Origin: CAYNLK01 sp964398055
Lineage (GTDB): Bacteria; Chloroflexota; Anaerolineae; 4572-78; J111
Reading direction: 5' to 3'
Length of the DNA: 53,380 nt
Assembly (NCBI GenBank): GCA_964398055.1
Contig: CAYNLK010000041.1
Location: 1-53,380 of the forward strand
Below are positions 40,698 through 49,981 of this stretch, one piece after another. Below the pieces are notes generated by a model. The model made no database searches, was not told where the DNA came from, and saw nothing but the letters and a program-made list of their open reading frames with translations. Made by a program: the position numbers and the translations under genes. The stretch's first letter is position 1; each line of letters begins with the position of its first letter.

Positions 40698-43094
40698 TCA
40701 ATCCACCCGGCTAATCTGGCAGAGGTAGGCGCGGTGCGGCACTGAGCCGCTGACCGGGTCGATGGCCTCGTTACCGATGATCAGGTTGAGGTTGGCTCCG
40801 TCTGGACTGAAAGGGTCATAACCGGGCGCGCCAATCTCCGGGCAGGCCTGCCACCAGCCGTGCTGAGCGCAAACGACACGCGGTTCCAGCGAGTCGTTCA
40901 GCCGGGCCCGCGCCCGGACGCGGCCTTCAGGGGTCTCGATGTGCACCCAGGCGCCAGGGACGATGCCCCGTTCGGCGGCTGTCGCCGGATGCAGCTCGAC
41001 CTCCGGATCCAGGGCGCGGCGGCGCAGACTCGGCAGGGCGCGCTGCTGGCTCTCACAGAATAACGTATGCTTGGCGCAGGTCAAGATCAACGGGTAACGC
41101 TCGACCAGCTCCGGTCGTGAAAACGGACTCATCAGAGGTTCTTCATATTCAGGAAGGGGCGAATAGCCGTGCTCCAACAGTGTCTCGGCGTACAACTCGA
41201 TTTTGCGCGTCGGCGTGGCGAAACCCTGGGGTACGCCTTCTTTCTCCTCAGCAAACTTGCGGTAGCGGGTCTGGAGCGGCAGCCGCACCCCACTTGGGTT
41301 CTGACGCAGCGCCTCGAGCGAAACGCCCGACGGGCCGAGCTGGTAGCGATAGGCAGCCTCGATGTCGCCGTCCCAGAAATGGGCGCCGAGACCAAGGCGG
41401 CCGGCCAGGTGAAATATGATCTCGGTATCGGAGCGGGCTTCGCCCCGGGGTTCGACCACCCGCGGCCGTAATTGCACCAGCGATTGCGCTTCCGGACTCA
41501 CTTCGAAACCAATTTTGAGGGCTTCGCGCTCAAAGGCGCTTGCCACCGGCAGCACCACGTCGGCCAGTTCAGCCGTCGGGTTCATAAAGAGGTCGGTGTG
41601 GACATAGAAATCGAGCGCCTTTAGCGCTTCTCGGCCGCGCTTACTATCGGCATGTGACAGGAGCAGGTTCGATCCGAAGTCCACCAGTCCACGCACCGCA
41701 TAGGGCTGCTGCTCCAAGACCCCCCGGTATAACTCATCCGAGGTGACAAACTGCCACCGGGATGGGCCTAATGGCCGCTCCGGCAGGCCGAGCGTCTGGG
41801 CGCGTTGCCCGGCAGTCAGCAGTTCTCCCCCTTCGACGTCCGCTTTCGGTACGGCGGCAAATCGCACGTTGCCTCCCTGGGTGTCGAAGCTGCCGGTCAG
41901 CGTATAAAGCTGGGCAATTGCCCGGGCTATCTGGGTGGCATTTGTCTGCATCTCCACGCCGCTCCAGGCATAATAGGCCACCGGACGTGCTTCCCAGAGC
42001 AACCGGGCGGTATTCTTGATCTGGTCGCGACTGACCCCACAGATCGTTTCTACGCGATCCGGCCGATAACGCCGGCAGAGTTCGGCCATAAGGTTGAACA
42101 CGGGCTGACAAACGACCCTACCATGCAACGTCTCAAGCGTGAACTCACCAAAGAGGGCCAGCTCAACCTTGTTTCCCTCATAGCCGCCGGTGGCGGGGTC
42201 ATAGATGATCGGACGGCCCATAGCTTCGCTCCAGGCTACGTATCGCCGGGCGCTGCCCGCGGCAGAAAGATCACCTTTGGTCAGCAAGCGGCCATTGTCC
42301 GCGCGCACCAGCAATGGGCCGTTCGTCCAGTCACGGATGAATTCACGATCGTACCAACCCCGCTCGATCATAACGTGGGCTATGCCGAGGGCGAGGGCGC
42401 CGTCGCTGCCCGGCCGCACCCGCAGCCAGATGTCAGCCTTTTTGGCGACCCCGGTGCGACGGGGGTCGACCACGATCAGGCGCGCTCCCCGTTTGAGCGC
42501 GGCCACGGTGGCGGTGGCATGGACCAGCCGGGCCAGGTTGGGGTTGTAGCCCCAGAACAGGATGCAGCCAGCATTCTCCAGGTCAGGCATATACACGCCA
42601 GGAACACTGGCACCGAAGGTGTACAGTGTGGCCAGATACCGTCCCCACCCGCACAGTTCCATCGCTACACACAGGTTTGGACTTCCGAACGCATTTGCCA
42701 GCCGCTGAAACCAGACCACCGAGTCGTCCGATGCCGACGTAGATGGGGAGACTATACTGAAGGCAACGCTTTCCGGGCCATGCTCCTCGGCCAACTGACG
42801 CAACCTGGTAGCGGTCAGGTCAAGAGCTTCATCCCAACTGACTCGTTGCCAGCCCGGGTCCGGGTCGCCCTTTGGCCGGGTTCGCTTCAGCGGGTAGAGC
42901 AGCCGGTCCGGATGATAGACCAGCTCCGGCGCGGCCCGGCCCTTGGCGCAGAGCGCCTGGCCAGTAGGATGGGCCGGATCCGGCTCCAGGGCGACAAAGC
43001 GGCCATTCTCGACGACCGCGATCGAGCCGCACCGTGAGACGCACAGAGCGCAGTAACCCGGAATCCGTTCAGTCGATGGTTCGTTTTTTGACAT
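40698..43094 (-). CDS. Molybdopterin-dependent oxidoreductase (DMSO reductase family, cytoplasmic)
   Basis: A 798-aa protein. The N-terminal 4Fe-4S domain has C15, C18, C22 and C49. The Mo-bisPGD core shows SWDEALDLTATRLRQLA, FWGYNPNLARLVHATA, LIVVDPRRTGVAKKAD and LRVRPGSDGALALGIA. The C-terminal beta domain contains RARARLNDSLEPRVV. C148 in AMELCGWGRYL is the likely molybdenum ligand. No twin-arginine signal is present, so the enzyme is cytoplasmic. No partner FeS or membrane subunit adjoins it. Formate dehydrogenase, thiosulfate/polysulfide-type and pyrogallol-type members share this layout; the substrate is unknown. Confidence 0.88.
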   Translation of the reverse strand: MSKNEPSTERIPGYCALCVSRCGSIAVVENGRFVALEPDPAHPTGQALCAKGRAAPELVYHPDRLLYPLKRTRPKGDPDPGWQRVSWDEALDLTATRLRQLAEEHGPESVAFSIVSPSTSASDDSVVWFQRLANAFGSPNLCVAMELCGWGRYLATLYTFGASVPGVYMPDLENAGCILFWGYNPNLARLVHATATVAALKRGARLIVVDPRRTGVAKKADIWLRVRPGSDGALALGIAHVMIERGWYDREFIRDWTNGPLLVRADNGRLLTKGDLSAAGSARRYVAWSEAMGRPIIYDPATGGYEGNKVELALFGEFTLETLHGRVVCQPVFNLMAELCRRYRPDRVETICGVSRDQIKNTARLLWEARPVAYYAWSGVEMQTNATQIARAIAQLYTLTGSFDTQGGNVRFAAVPKADVEGGELLTAGQRAQTLGLPERPLGPSRWQFVTSDELYRGVLEQQPYAVRGLVDFGSNLLLSHADSKRGREALKALDFYVHTDLFMNPTAELADVVLPVASAFEREALKIGFEVSPEAQSLVQLRPRVVEPRGEARSDTEIIFHLAGRLGLGAHFWDGDIEAAYRYQLGPSGVSLEALRQNPSGVRLPLQTRYRKFAEEKEGVPQGFATPTRKIELYAETLLEHGYSPLPEYEEPLMSPFSRPELVERYPLILTCAKHTLFCESQQRALPSLRRRALDPEVELHPATAAERGIVPGAWVHIETPEGRVRARARLNDSLEPRVVCAQHGWWQACPEIGAPGYDPFSPDGANLNLIIGNEAIDPVSGSVPHRAYLCQISRVD

Positions 43095-43286
43095 CGTGAT
43101 CCCCCCGTATTTTTTCTATGGCCAGACTTTATTCTAGAGTACGTGTTCGGCCCGGCGCCAAAGCCGCTTTATTCCATACCCATAAATTATACCCCATAGA
43201 TCCAAATTTTTATAAAGCTCTTTGTAAAAATTGCTTAAAGGGTAACACTGACCGGTTCAATCCAAATTTAGAGGTGAACCTATAAC

Positions 43287-43315
43287 TTGTAGATAGCCAT
43301 AAAAAGTGCTAATCT
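43287..43315 (+). promoter_or_regulatory. Promoter of the ABC exporter operon
   Basis: TTGTAG (43287-43292), a 17-bp spacer and TAATCT (43310-43315), with the start about 40 bp before the ATG at 43363. Confidence 0.5.
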
Positions 43316-43362
43316 AATCTTCAACGGCTCTGGTTCGCAGTTTACCCGGCAGGATAGGTAGA

Positions 43363-44289
43363 ATGAGCGCAGCCATCCAAACCCACAATTTGACCAAACA
43401 ATACGGTGAGGTAACAGCCGTAGCAGGCTTATCATTGCGGGTGGCTCGCGGCGAAATCTATGCTTTTCTGGGTCTCAACGGCGCGGGCAAAACAACCACG
43501 ATTCGAATGCTGCTGGGCATGGTCAGGCCAACCGCAGGCGAGGCGCAGGTACTCGGTACGCGCATACGTCTGGGTGATAAAAAACCGTGGTATGCGGTGG
43601 GCTATTTGGTTGAAACACCGCACGCCTATCCGGAACTGACCGTGGTCGAAAATCTGGAAGTGATGCGCCGGTTGCGACCCGGCACTGCCCGCCAGGCCGT
43701 GGCCGACGTCATCGAGCGCCTGGGCTTGGCGGCGTATGCGGATCGACGGGCCGGGACGCTGTCATTGGGCAATGCGCAGCGTCTCGGACTGGCCAAAGCG
43801 CTGTTGCACCAACCCGAACTTCTCATTTTGGACGAACCCGCCAATGGGCTGGATCCGGCCGGTATCGTTGAAATCCGCAATCTGCTCATCGACCTGGCGC
43901 GCCAGGAGGGGGTGACGGTGTTTATGTCAAGTCATATTCTGGGCGAAGTGGCCCGGCTGGCCCATCGCATCGGCATCATTCATCAGGGCCGCCTGCTGCA
44001 AGAACTGGACGCCGGGGAACTGCAACGGCAGCGGCGGCGCCGGTTGATGCTGCGCGCTCGCGATGTTGCTGCGGCGCAGGCTGTACTTACCGGGGCGGGC
44101 TTCTCCGCCGAACTTTTGCCCGAAGACATCATTGCCATACCGGATGAGGTCGCCCTGGAACGACCGGATGATATTGCCACTCGTTTGGTCAAGGCCGGCC
44201 ACGCGCCAACAATGCTCAACGTTGAACAGGAAGAACTTGAGCATTACTTTTTGCGCCTCGTCGGCATGGCCGAAGAGCAGACAAAATGA
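43363..44289 (+). CDS. ABC transporter ATP-binding protein (ABC-2/bacitracin-export type)
   Basis: A 308-aa ATPase: Walker A GLNGAGKTTTIRMLLG, Q-loop region VGYLVETPHAYPELTV, signature LSLGNAQRLGLAKALL, Walker B LLILDEPANGLDPAG and H-loop MSSHILGEVA. The signature is LSLGN instead of LSGGQ, as found in BcrA-like and lantibiotic-immunity ATPases. The C-terminal 90 residues form the usual dimerisation extension. It overlaps the permease gene by 4 bp (ATGA), so the pair is translationally coupled and forms one exporter. The cargo is unknown. Confidence 0.9.
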   Translation: MSAAIQTHNLTKQYGEVTAVAGLSLRVARGEIYAFLGLNGAGKTTTIRMLLGMVRPTAGEAQVLGTRIRLGDKKPWYAVGYLVETPHAYPELTVVENLEVMRRLRPGTARQAVADVIERLGLAAYADRRAGTLSLGNAQRLGLAKALLHQPELLILDEPANGLDPAGIVEIRNLLIDLARQEGVTVFMSSHILGEVARLAHRIGIIHQGRLLQELDAGELQRQRRRRLMLRARDVAAAQAVLTGAGFSAELLPEDIIAIPDEVALERPDDIATRLVKAGHAPTMLNVEQEELEHYFLRLVGMAEEQTK

Positions 44290-45074
44290 GCAACTTTTCG
44301 CAAACAATGTGGGTGGAACTGCTCAAAGCGCGTCGCTCCAAAATGCCGCTGCTGACTGTTTTGGGATTTTCGCTGGCTCCCTTTGCCGGCGGCTTTTTTA
44401 TGATTGTGTTAAAAGACCCTGACCTGGCGCGTCGAGTGGGGATCATCAGCGCCAAAGCGCAGGTTGTGGCCGGCGCGGCTGATTGGCCCACCTATCTGGG
44501 ATTTCTGGCTCAAGCCACGGCCATTGGCGGGCTGATCCTGTTTAGTCTCATTGCCAGTTGGGTTTTTGGCCGAGAATATTCGGACCATACTATCACCGAC
44601 CTGCTGGCGTTGCCAACGCCGCGGTATGCGGTTGTGCTGGCCAAATTTATCCTCATTGGGCTATGGTCAGCCATTTTAACGGTGGTCATTTATGTGATTG
44701 GGTTGGCTGTTGGCGCAGCCATTGCCCTGCCGCCAACCTCCGCCGGGGTCTTTGGGCAAAGCACCCTCAGCGTGGCGATAGTCGCCGCTTTGACGATTGC
44801 CGTCGTTACGCCTATTGCTCTTTTTGCCAGCGCCGGCCGGGGTTATCTGCCGCCAATGGGCGCGGCAATCCTGGCGGTAATATTGGCTCAAGTGATTGCC
44901 GCCGCCGGCTGGGGTGAATATTTTCCCTGGTCGATACCGGCCCTGGCGGCAGGGATGGCCGGTCCAGAGGCGGCTCAACTTGGCATCATTAGTTACATCG
45001 TTGTAATATTGACCAGTTTCAGCGGCATCATCGGCGCCCTGGCCTGGTGGGAACTGGTGGATCAAACTCATTAA
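44286..45074 (+). CDS. ABC-2 type transporter permease
   Basis: A 262-aa membrane protein with about six hydrophobic helices (around residues 20-40, 78-98, 125-150, 160-185, 195-212, 232-255). WVELLKARRSKMPLLTVLGF is the typical first cytoplasmic segment and helix of BcrB/ABC-2 permeases, and FGREYSDHTITDLLALP is the coupling-helix segment characteristic of this group. It begins inside the ATPase gene. The operon ends at a 15-bp hairpin near 45135. Confidence 0.85.
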   Translation: MSNFSQTMWVELLKARRSKMPLLTVLGFSLAPFAGGFFMIVLKDPDLARRVGIISAKAQVVAGAADWPTYLGFLAQATAIGGLILFSLIASWVFGREYSDHTITDLLALPTPRYAVVLAKFILIGLWSAILTVVIYVIGLAVGAAIALPPTSAGVFGQSTLSVAIVAALTIAVVTPIALFASAGRGYLPPMGAAILAVILAQVIAAAGWGEYFPWSIPALAAGMAGPEAAQLGIISYIVVILTSFSGIIGALAWWELVDQTH

Positions 45075-45134
45075 CGGTTGCTGCCCCTCATCCAGCAGCC
45101 TAAGGCGGCCCCCTGTTGGAAATCGAGGCTGAAA

Positions 45135-45175
45135 CTGAAACAGCGAAGCTCCGCTAAGAGGCTTCGCTGTTTCAG
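45135..45175. terminator. 15-bp hairpin between the exporter operon and NPEL protein 1
   Basis: CTGAAACAGCGAAGC (45135-45149) and its exact complement (45161-45175) enclose 11 nt, in the gap between convergent genes. It can terminate both. Confidence 0.75.
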
Positions 45176-45216
45176 CCGGAAGTTCCATGTCACGGTCCAG
45201 GGGCGTTTTGACTGAG

Positions 45217-45612
45217 TTAGTCACCCTCCCCGCTCAACGCCATCAAAGCGGCATAGCGCCGAACCACCATTAACTCCGGGTTAGCGGCCAGGTAGGTGGA
45301 GTCAGCCCTGGCTTCCATAAGCGCCCTGTAGCGGCTAACCACCATCAACTCCGGGTTGGCGGCAAAGAAAGTAGAACTGGGCAGGCCAATGGAGCGAACC
45401 GCACTGGCCTCAATAACCCGCGGCGTCTCGGTTTCATTGCCGGTCACACTGCCATGATAACGGCAGGCCACGGCCAACTCCGGGTTAGCGGCTAAAACCG
45501 TGCTATCAGAGCCGCAGTTGTGGGAGGCCTGCGCCGCCGAACCGCTAAAGCCGGGATACCCAATGACCAGCGCCCCAACTACCACCCAAGCAATTACCAC
45601 TTTTTTGAACAT
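45217..45612 (-). CDS. Small exported protein with three NPEL repeats (protein 1)
   Basis: No known family recognised. The 131-aa protein has a signal peptide (MFKKVVIAWVVVGALVIGYP, then cleavage after an AQA-type site). The mature part has three copies of a unit close to (S)ST.LAANPELMVV.RY.AL: DSTVLAANPELAVACRY, SSTFFAANPELMVVSRYRAL and DSTYLAANPELMVVRRYAAL. The ATG at 45612 has AAAGGAGAC upstream. A near-copy of that start region lies 37 codons further upstream in frame. It is divergent from the HTH/AAA/TPR regulator. A related lipoprotein lies at 49037. The predicted location is outside the membrane; its function is unknown. Confidence 0.7.
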   Translation of the reverse strand: MFKKVVIAWVVVGALVIGYPGFSGSAAQASHNCGSDSTVLAANPELAVACRYHGSVTGNETETPRVIEASAVRSIGLPSSTFFAANPELMVVSRYRALMEARADSTYLAANPELMVVRRYAALMALSGEGD

Positions 45613-45718
45613 CGTATTGTCTCCTTTCAGATTTTTGTTTTGAAACTTTGTTTTGAAACCCGATTTAGTGCATAACATCGTTTGAAACACCGTATTGTCC
45701 CCTTTTTTGTTTTTTGTT

Positions 45719-45747
45719 TTGATTAGACGGTTGATATTTGTTACAAT
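45719..45747 (+). promoter_or_regulatory. Promoter of the HTH/AAA/TPR regulator gene (copy A)
   Basis: TTGATT (45719-45724), a 17-bp spacer and TACAAT (45742-45747). The same promoter with nearly the same spacer occurs at 49706-49734, supporting function. The 5' leader of about 125 nt ends in a conserved AACAGGCGGGGGGACTGTAG. Confidence 0.75.
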
Positions 45748-45876
45748 TATGGAAATCATTTAACCACAATCCAGTTCCAAACGTAAGGTCACTCAGCAAC
45801 CCAACCAGCGACCCAAAAAGTGACCCAAGGGGCCTGGTGGTGATGATACCGTTCCAACAGGCGGGGGGACTGTAGG

Positions 45877-48800
45877 ATGATGAACAATGGCCTCACCTTC
45901 GGTGAATGGCTGCGGCGGCGTCGCCGCAGCCTGGACTTGACCCAAGCGGAACTGGCCCAACGGGTGGGTTGTGGGGTGACCACGATTCGCAAAATCGAGC
46001 TGGGTGAACGTCGACCATCCAAAGAGCTTGCCGCTCAATTGGCGGCCTGTCTAGACATTGCCCCAGAGGAATCCGATCAATTCATCACCTTTGCCCGGAC
46101 AGAATCATATCCCGACCGGCCTCCTGCCGCCCGATCCCCTGGCGGCTCATCTACCCCTGGCGTAACGACGCCCCTGCCGCCTTTCCTGGCCCAAGATACA
46201 ACTCCGGTAGAATCCCCCCCGGTCTTTGTCGCTCGCGAGCGAGAACTGGCCGAGTTGGAGACGGCCTTAGAAACGGCTCGATCTAAACAGGGTCAAATCC
46301 TCTTCGTTATCGGTGGCGCTGGCCGGGGCAAGACTATGCTGGTGCAGGAATTCGCCCGGCGGGCCCAGGCAGAAAATCCTGAATTGGTCGTTATCAGTGG
46401 TTACTGCAATGCCCATACCGGCCTGGGCGATCCGTACCTGCCCTTTCGCGAAGCCCTGACGATGCTGACGGGCGATGTAGAGGCCAAATGGACCGCTGGA
46501 CTTATCACGTCAGCGCACGCCCGGCGGCTGTGGGAGTTAATGCTCCTCACGATACCGGCGTTGGTGAAACAGGCGCCTGACTTGATCGGAAGTTTTGTCC
46601 CGGCTGAATCCTTGTTGGAGCGAGCGACACCCTTTGCGCCTCCTGACGCGCCTTGGTTCAAGCAGTTGACGACGATGACCACCAGCGATCAGAGCGTCGG
46701 ATTGGAACAGAAACAGATCCTGGCCCAATACACGGCGCTGCTCAAAAGCTTGGCCGCCCAGCGCCCCTTATTGCTCATCCTGGAAGACCTCCACTGGGTT
46801 GATGTCTCGTCCAATGCGCTGCTCTTTCATTTGAGCCGGGAAGTGGGGAATGAGTGTATTCTGATCGTCGGTTCTTACCGGCCAGACGAAGTCGCTTTGA
46901 GCCGGGGTGAGGTACGCCATCCCCTGGCCGACATTATGGGCGAACTCAAGCGACGGCGCGGCGACATCTGGCTCGACCTGGGGGAGCTGGCCCCGGTTGA
47001 GGAGCGGCGGTTTGTGGAAGCCTACCTGGACACCGAGCCGAACCGGTTGGGCCGGGCGTTTCGAGAGGCTTTGTTCCGGCATACCGGGGGGCACGCCTTG
47101 TTCACGGTGGAACTGCTACGGGAGATGCAGGCGCGGGGGGATTTGCGCCAAGATGAGGCAGGCTATTGGGTCGAAGGCGAAGCAATAGATTGGGCCAAAC
47201 TGCCGACCAGGGTGGAAGGCGTGATTGAGACGCGCATCAGCCGCTTGACCGAAGAGCTGCAAGCCATCTTGACGGTTGCCAGCATCGAAGGCGAGACTTT
47301 TACGGCGGAGGTGGTGGCCCGCGTCCAGCAGTTGAATGAACGGGGGCTGGTGCAGCAATTGAGCCGGGAACTGGATAAACAGCACCGGCTGGTCACGGCC
47401 CAGGCGCTCGAATGGCTGGGCCGGCAGCGTCGCTCGCTGTACCGCTTCCGGCACCATCTCTTCCAGCATTATCTGTACTATAACCTGGATGACATGGAGC
47501 GGACCTATCTGCACGAGGCGGTCGGACAGGCGCTGGAAGCCCTGTACGGGGAGCAAACGGAACCGGTGGCGGTGCAGTTGGCCCGCCATTTTGAGCAGGC
47601 CGGGCTGAGGGAGAAAGCCGTCGGCTATCTGTTGCAGGCAGGGAAGTGGGCCGGCCGGTTGTCGGCTAATGAGGAGGCGATTGGTCACTTCAGCCGAGGT
47701 CTGGAGTTGCTCAAAACCCTACCGGACAGGCCCGAGCGAATCCACCAAGAGCTGGAGTTCCAGATTGCCCTGGGAAATGCATTGGTAGCGGCCAAAGGTT
47801 ATGCCGCCCCGGAAGTGGGCCAGACTTACCGTCAGGCGCGAGCGTTGTGCCGGCAGGCGTACGTGGGAGAAACGTCTCAGCTTTTCCCGGTGCTACATGG
47901 CCTGCATCGCTTTTATCTGTCACGGGGAGAGTTGCCGACAGCCCGCGAACTGGGGGAGCAAATCCTGCCGCTAGCTCAAAGTCAGCAAGACCCGCTGCTC
48001 CTCGTGCCGGCTCAGCGGCTCATGGGGGCTACTTTGTGGTTCCTGGGCGAGTTTGCGCTGGCTCAAGCGCACCTGGAGGAGGGGCTGGCCCTGTACGCCT
48101 CCCAACAGCACCCCACGTATGTGCAACTTTATGGCCAGGATGAGGGGGTGGCTTGCCTGACCCATGCCGCCTGCCCCTTGTGGTTTCTTGGCTATCCGGA
48201 TCAGGCGGCCCAGAAGAGCCGCGAGGCTATTGCCCTGGCTCAGAAACTGGCTCATCCCTTCAGTCTGTGTTATGCCTTGAGTTGTGCGGTCTGGCCTCAT
48301 CTGTTTCGGCGGGAGGCGCGAGCCGTCCAGGAGCGGGCGGAGGCAGCCATAGCTCTCGCGAGCGAACATGGATTTGCGACCTGGTTGGCCATGGGCGCTA
48401 TGCACCGGGGCTGGGCGCTGACCGAGCAAGGGCAAGGAGAAGAAGGTATTGTTCAGTTTCACCAGGGTTTGGCTGCCTGGCGGAGCACAGGGGCAGAGCT
48501 GAACAGGCGTTACCATCTCGGCTTGCTGGCCGAGGTCTATACTAACAGGGGCCAGGTCAAAGAGGGGCTGGCTGCCGTAGCCGAGGCTCTGGTTGCCGTG
48601 CCCACTACCGACCGTTTTTGGGAAGCGGAGTTGCACCGGCTTCAGGGAGAGTTGCTTTTAGAGGCGGAAGTAAGAAGGAAGAGGGATGAGGTTGAAGCAT
48701 GTTTTGGGCAGGCCATTGAGATTGCCCGGCAGCAGGGGGCCAGGTCGCTGGAGTTGCGGGCGACGGTGAGTCTAGGCCGACTGTGGCAGTCGCAGGGGAA

Positions 48801-48909
48801 GCGAGAGGAGGCTCGTCGGATGCTGGCGGAGATTTACGGCTGGTTCACGGAGGGGTTTGATACGCTCGACTTGAAAGAGGCCAGGAACTTGCTTGAGCAA
48901 TTGGCCTGA
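45877..48909 (+). CDS. XRE-HTH / AAA (STAND-like) ATPase / TPR transcriptional regulator
   Basis: A 1010-aa protein. Residues 8-70 form an XRE helix-turn-helix (FGEWLRRRRRSLDLTQAELA, then VGCGVTTIRKIELGERRPSK). A Pro/Ser linker follows, then an AAA_16-type ATPase with Walker A GGAGRGKTML (K152) and Walker B LLLILEDLHWVD. The C-terminal 450 residues are TPR-like helical repeats. This is the MalT/STAND layout: ligand binding to the repeats would drive ATP-dependent assembly and DNA binding. Two ATGs at 45877 and 45880 can both serve. The divergent exported NPEL protein is the likely regulated neighbour, an inference. A shared hairpin terminator follows. Confidence 0.85.
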   Translation: MMNNGLTFGEWLRRRRRSLDLTQAELAQRVGCGVTTIRKIELGERRPSKELAAQLAACLDIAPEESDQFITFARTESYPDRPPAARSPGGSSTPGVTTPLPPFLAQDTTPVESPPVFVARERELAELETALETARSKQGQILFVIGGAGRGKTMLVQEFARRAQAENPELVVISGYCNAHTGLGDPYLPFREALTMLTGDVEAKWTAGLITSAHARRLWELMLLTIPALVKQAPDLIGSFVPAESLLERATPFAPPDAPWFKQLTTMTTSDQSVGLEQKQILAQYTALLKSLAAQRPLLLILEDLHWVDVSSNALLFHLSREVGNECILIVGSYRPDEVALSRGEVRHPLADIMGELKRRRGDIWLDLGELAPVEERRFVEAYLDTEPNRLGRAFREALFRHTGGHALFTVELLREMQARGDLRQDEAGYWVEGEAIDWAKLPTRVEGVIETRISRLTEELQAILTVASIEGETFTAEVVARVQQLNERGLVQQLSRELDKQHRLVTAQALEWLGRQRRSLYRFRHHLFQHYLYYNLDDMERTYLHEAVGQALEALYGEQTEPVAVQLARHFEQAGLREKAVGYLLQAGKWAGRLSANEEAIGHFSRGLELLKTLPDRPERIHQELEFQIALGNALVAAKGYAAPEVGQTYRQARALCRQAYVGETSQLFPVLHGLHRFYLSRGELPTARELGEQILPLAQSQQDPLLLVPAQRLMGATLWFLGEFALAQAHLEEGLALYASQQHPTYVQLYGQDEGVACLTHAACPLWFLGYPDQAAQKSREAIALAQKLAHPFSLCYALSCAVWPHLFRREARAVQERAEAAIALASEHGFATWLAMGAMHRGWALTEQGQGEEGIVQFHQGLAAWRSTGAELNRRYHLGLLAEVYTNRGQVKEGLAAVAEALVAVPTTDRFWEAELHRLQGELLLEAEVRRKRDEVEACFGQAIEIARQQGARSLELRATVSLGRLWQSQGKREEARRMLAEIYGWFTEGFDTLDLKEARNLLEQLA

Positions 48910-48970
48910 AGATGATAAAGGGCATTGTCAGAACAGTGCCTGGGCGATTGAAATAGCGAGTTGCGGGTTG

Positions 48971-49020
48971 AGCATCCTCAGATGCGAACGGCGCCGGGCC
49001 GCATGACATCTGAGGATGCT
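48971..49020. terminator. Bidirectional 14-bp hairpin terminator
   Basis: AGCATCCTCAGATG (48971-48984) and its exact complement (49007-49020) enclose 22 nt, between the convergent regulator gene (ends 48909) and lipoprotein gene (ends 49037). Confidence 0.75.
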
Positions 49021-49036
49021 TTACTTCTCAAATCGT

Positions 49037-49516
49037 TTACGGCCCAAAAAACTCAAGCAGGCCAATATCCTCGTCGGTATTGCGCTGGATCGCCCGCTGC
49101 CCACCGGTTTCATTCGGCCTGGTGAAAAACTCAAGCAGACCAATGTCGCGGTCGAGATCGACCTCATTTTCTGGCAGCATATTCCGGCGAGCCAGCAACA
49201 GCTCCGGGTTATGGGCCAGCAAAGTGGACTCAGGTATCCTTACCACAACGACGGCGGACTGAACCTTGAGCAGCTCCGGATTAATTGACAGGAAGGCCGG
49301 GCTGGTTGTGTCCTCGACTTCCGTAACCATCGCCGCATCAACAGCTTCCACCGGCAGGGACGCCTCCGTTACTGGCCCACTGGCGGCCGCCTGGGTGCAG
49401 GCGGTCACGGCCAGTAAAAGCAGGGCCATTGAGCCAATTACCAGCGCAGGTAGCCGCCGCTGGATTCCCCCTGGCCCTTTCAAGCTGAATAGATTAAAAA
49501 TAGGTTTTGGGTTCAT
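49037..49516 (-). CDS. NPEL-repeat lipoprotein (protein 2)
   Basis: A 159-aa predicted lipoprotein of no known family. The N-terminal hydrophobic stretch ends in LLLLAVTACTQ, a good lipobox with C40. The mature part has two NPEL units (TSPAFLSINPELLKV and ESTLLAHNPELLLARR) like those of the protein at 45217, then two copies of DIGLLEFF near the end (about 135 and 152). AAAGGAGAG precedes the ATG. It lies divergent from the second, decayed copy of the HTH locus. The shared repeat and position suggest that protein 1 and protein 2 descend from a duplicated locus, although the rest of each protein is different. Confidence 0.7.
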   Translation of the reverse strand: MNPKPIFNLFSLKGPGGIQRRLPALVIGSMALLLLAVTACTQAAASGPVTEASLPVEAVDAAMVTEVEDTTSPAFLSINPELLKVQSAVVVVRIPESTLLAHNPELLLARRNMLPENEVDLDRDIGLLEFFTRPNETGGQRAIQRNTDEDIGLLEFFGP

Positions 49517-49705
49517 AGTTTACTCTCCTTTTATCTTCTGGTTACCCCTTACATCACATTCATTTATCTATTTTTTTCAATAACCCTGGCCAGGTGATGA
49601 TTTCAGTATAACCGGATTTTAGGATGGTTGACAAGAGGTTTTGCCGGTTTGTATCACTTTTGTATCGCTTTTGTCCCAGGCGAGGCTACCTCCTTTATTT
49701 TTGTG

Positions 49706-49734
49706 TTGATTAAACGTTTGATATTTGTTACAAT
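49706..49734 (+). promoter_or_regulatory. Promoter of the redox two-component operon (copy B)
   Basis: TTGATT (49706-49711), a 17-bp spacer and TACAAT (49729-49734), matching the copy at 45719-45747. Because the HTH that once followed is dead, it now reads into the receiver-flavoprotein gene at 50039. Confidence 0.75.
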
Positions 49735-49834
49735 TATGGTCATCATTCAACCACAACCCAACCGGCAAACCAAGAAGTGACCCGGGCAGCCCTGGTGGTC
49801 ATAATACCGGGCCAACAGGCGGGGGGACTGTAGG

Positions 49835-49981
49835 CTGATAAACAATGACCTCACCTTCGGTGAATGGCTCCGGGGCCGCCGCGGTTTTGATTTGACCCAA
49901 CAGCAACTCGTCCAACGGGTGGGCTGCGCAATGACCATGATTCGCAAAGTCGAGTTGGGTGAACGCCGTCCCTCCAAATAG
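49835..49981 (+). pseudogene. Decayed XRE-HTH start of a duplicated regulator
   Basis: Aligned with the intact regulator at 45877, both ATGs are lost (CTG at 49835 and ATA at 49838). The frame then stays open through NNDLTFGEWLRGRRGFDLTQ and the following HTH to ERRPSK, where the next codon GAG has become TAG (49979-49981). Beyond it LVAELAACPDI still matches before the receiver gene's Shine-Dalgarno begins. It is now part of a 5' leader of about 300 nt. Confidence 0.85.

Noticed and set aside
41805..43037. A 410-codon plus-strand open frame opposite the molybdopterin oxidoreductase
   Set aside because: Composition is typical of an antisense shadow in GC-rich DNA. The minus-strand gene has full cofactor motifs over the same span.
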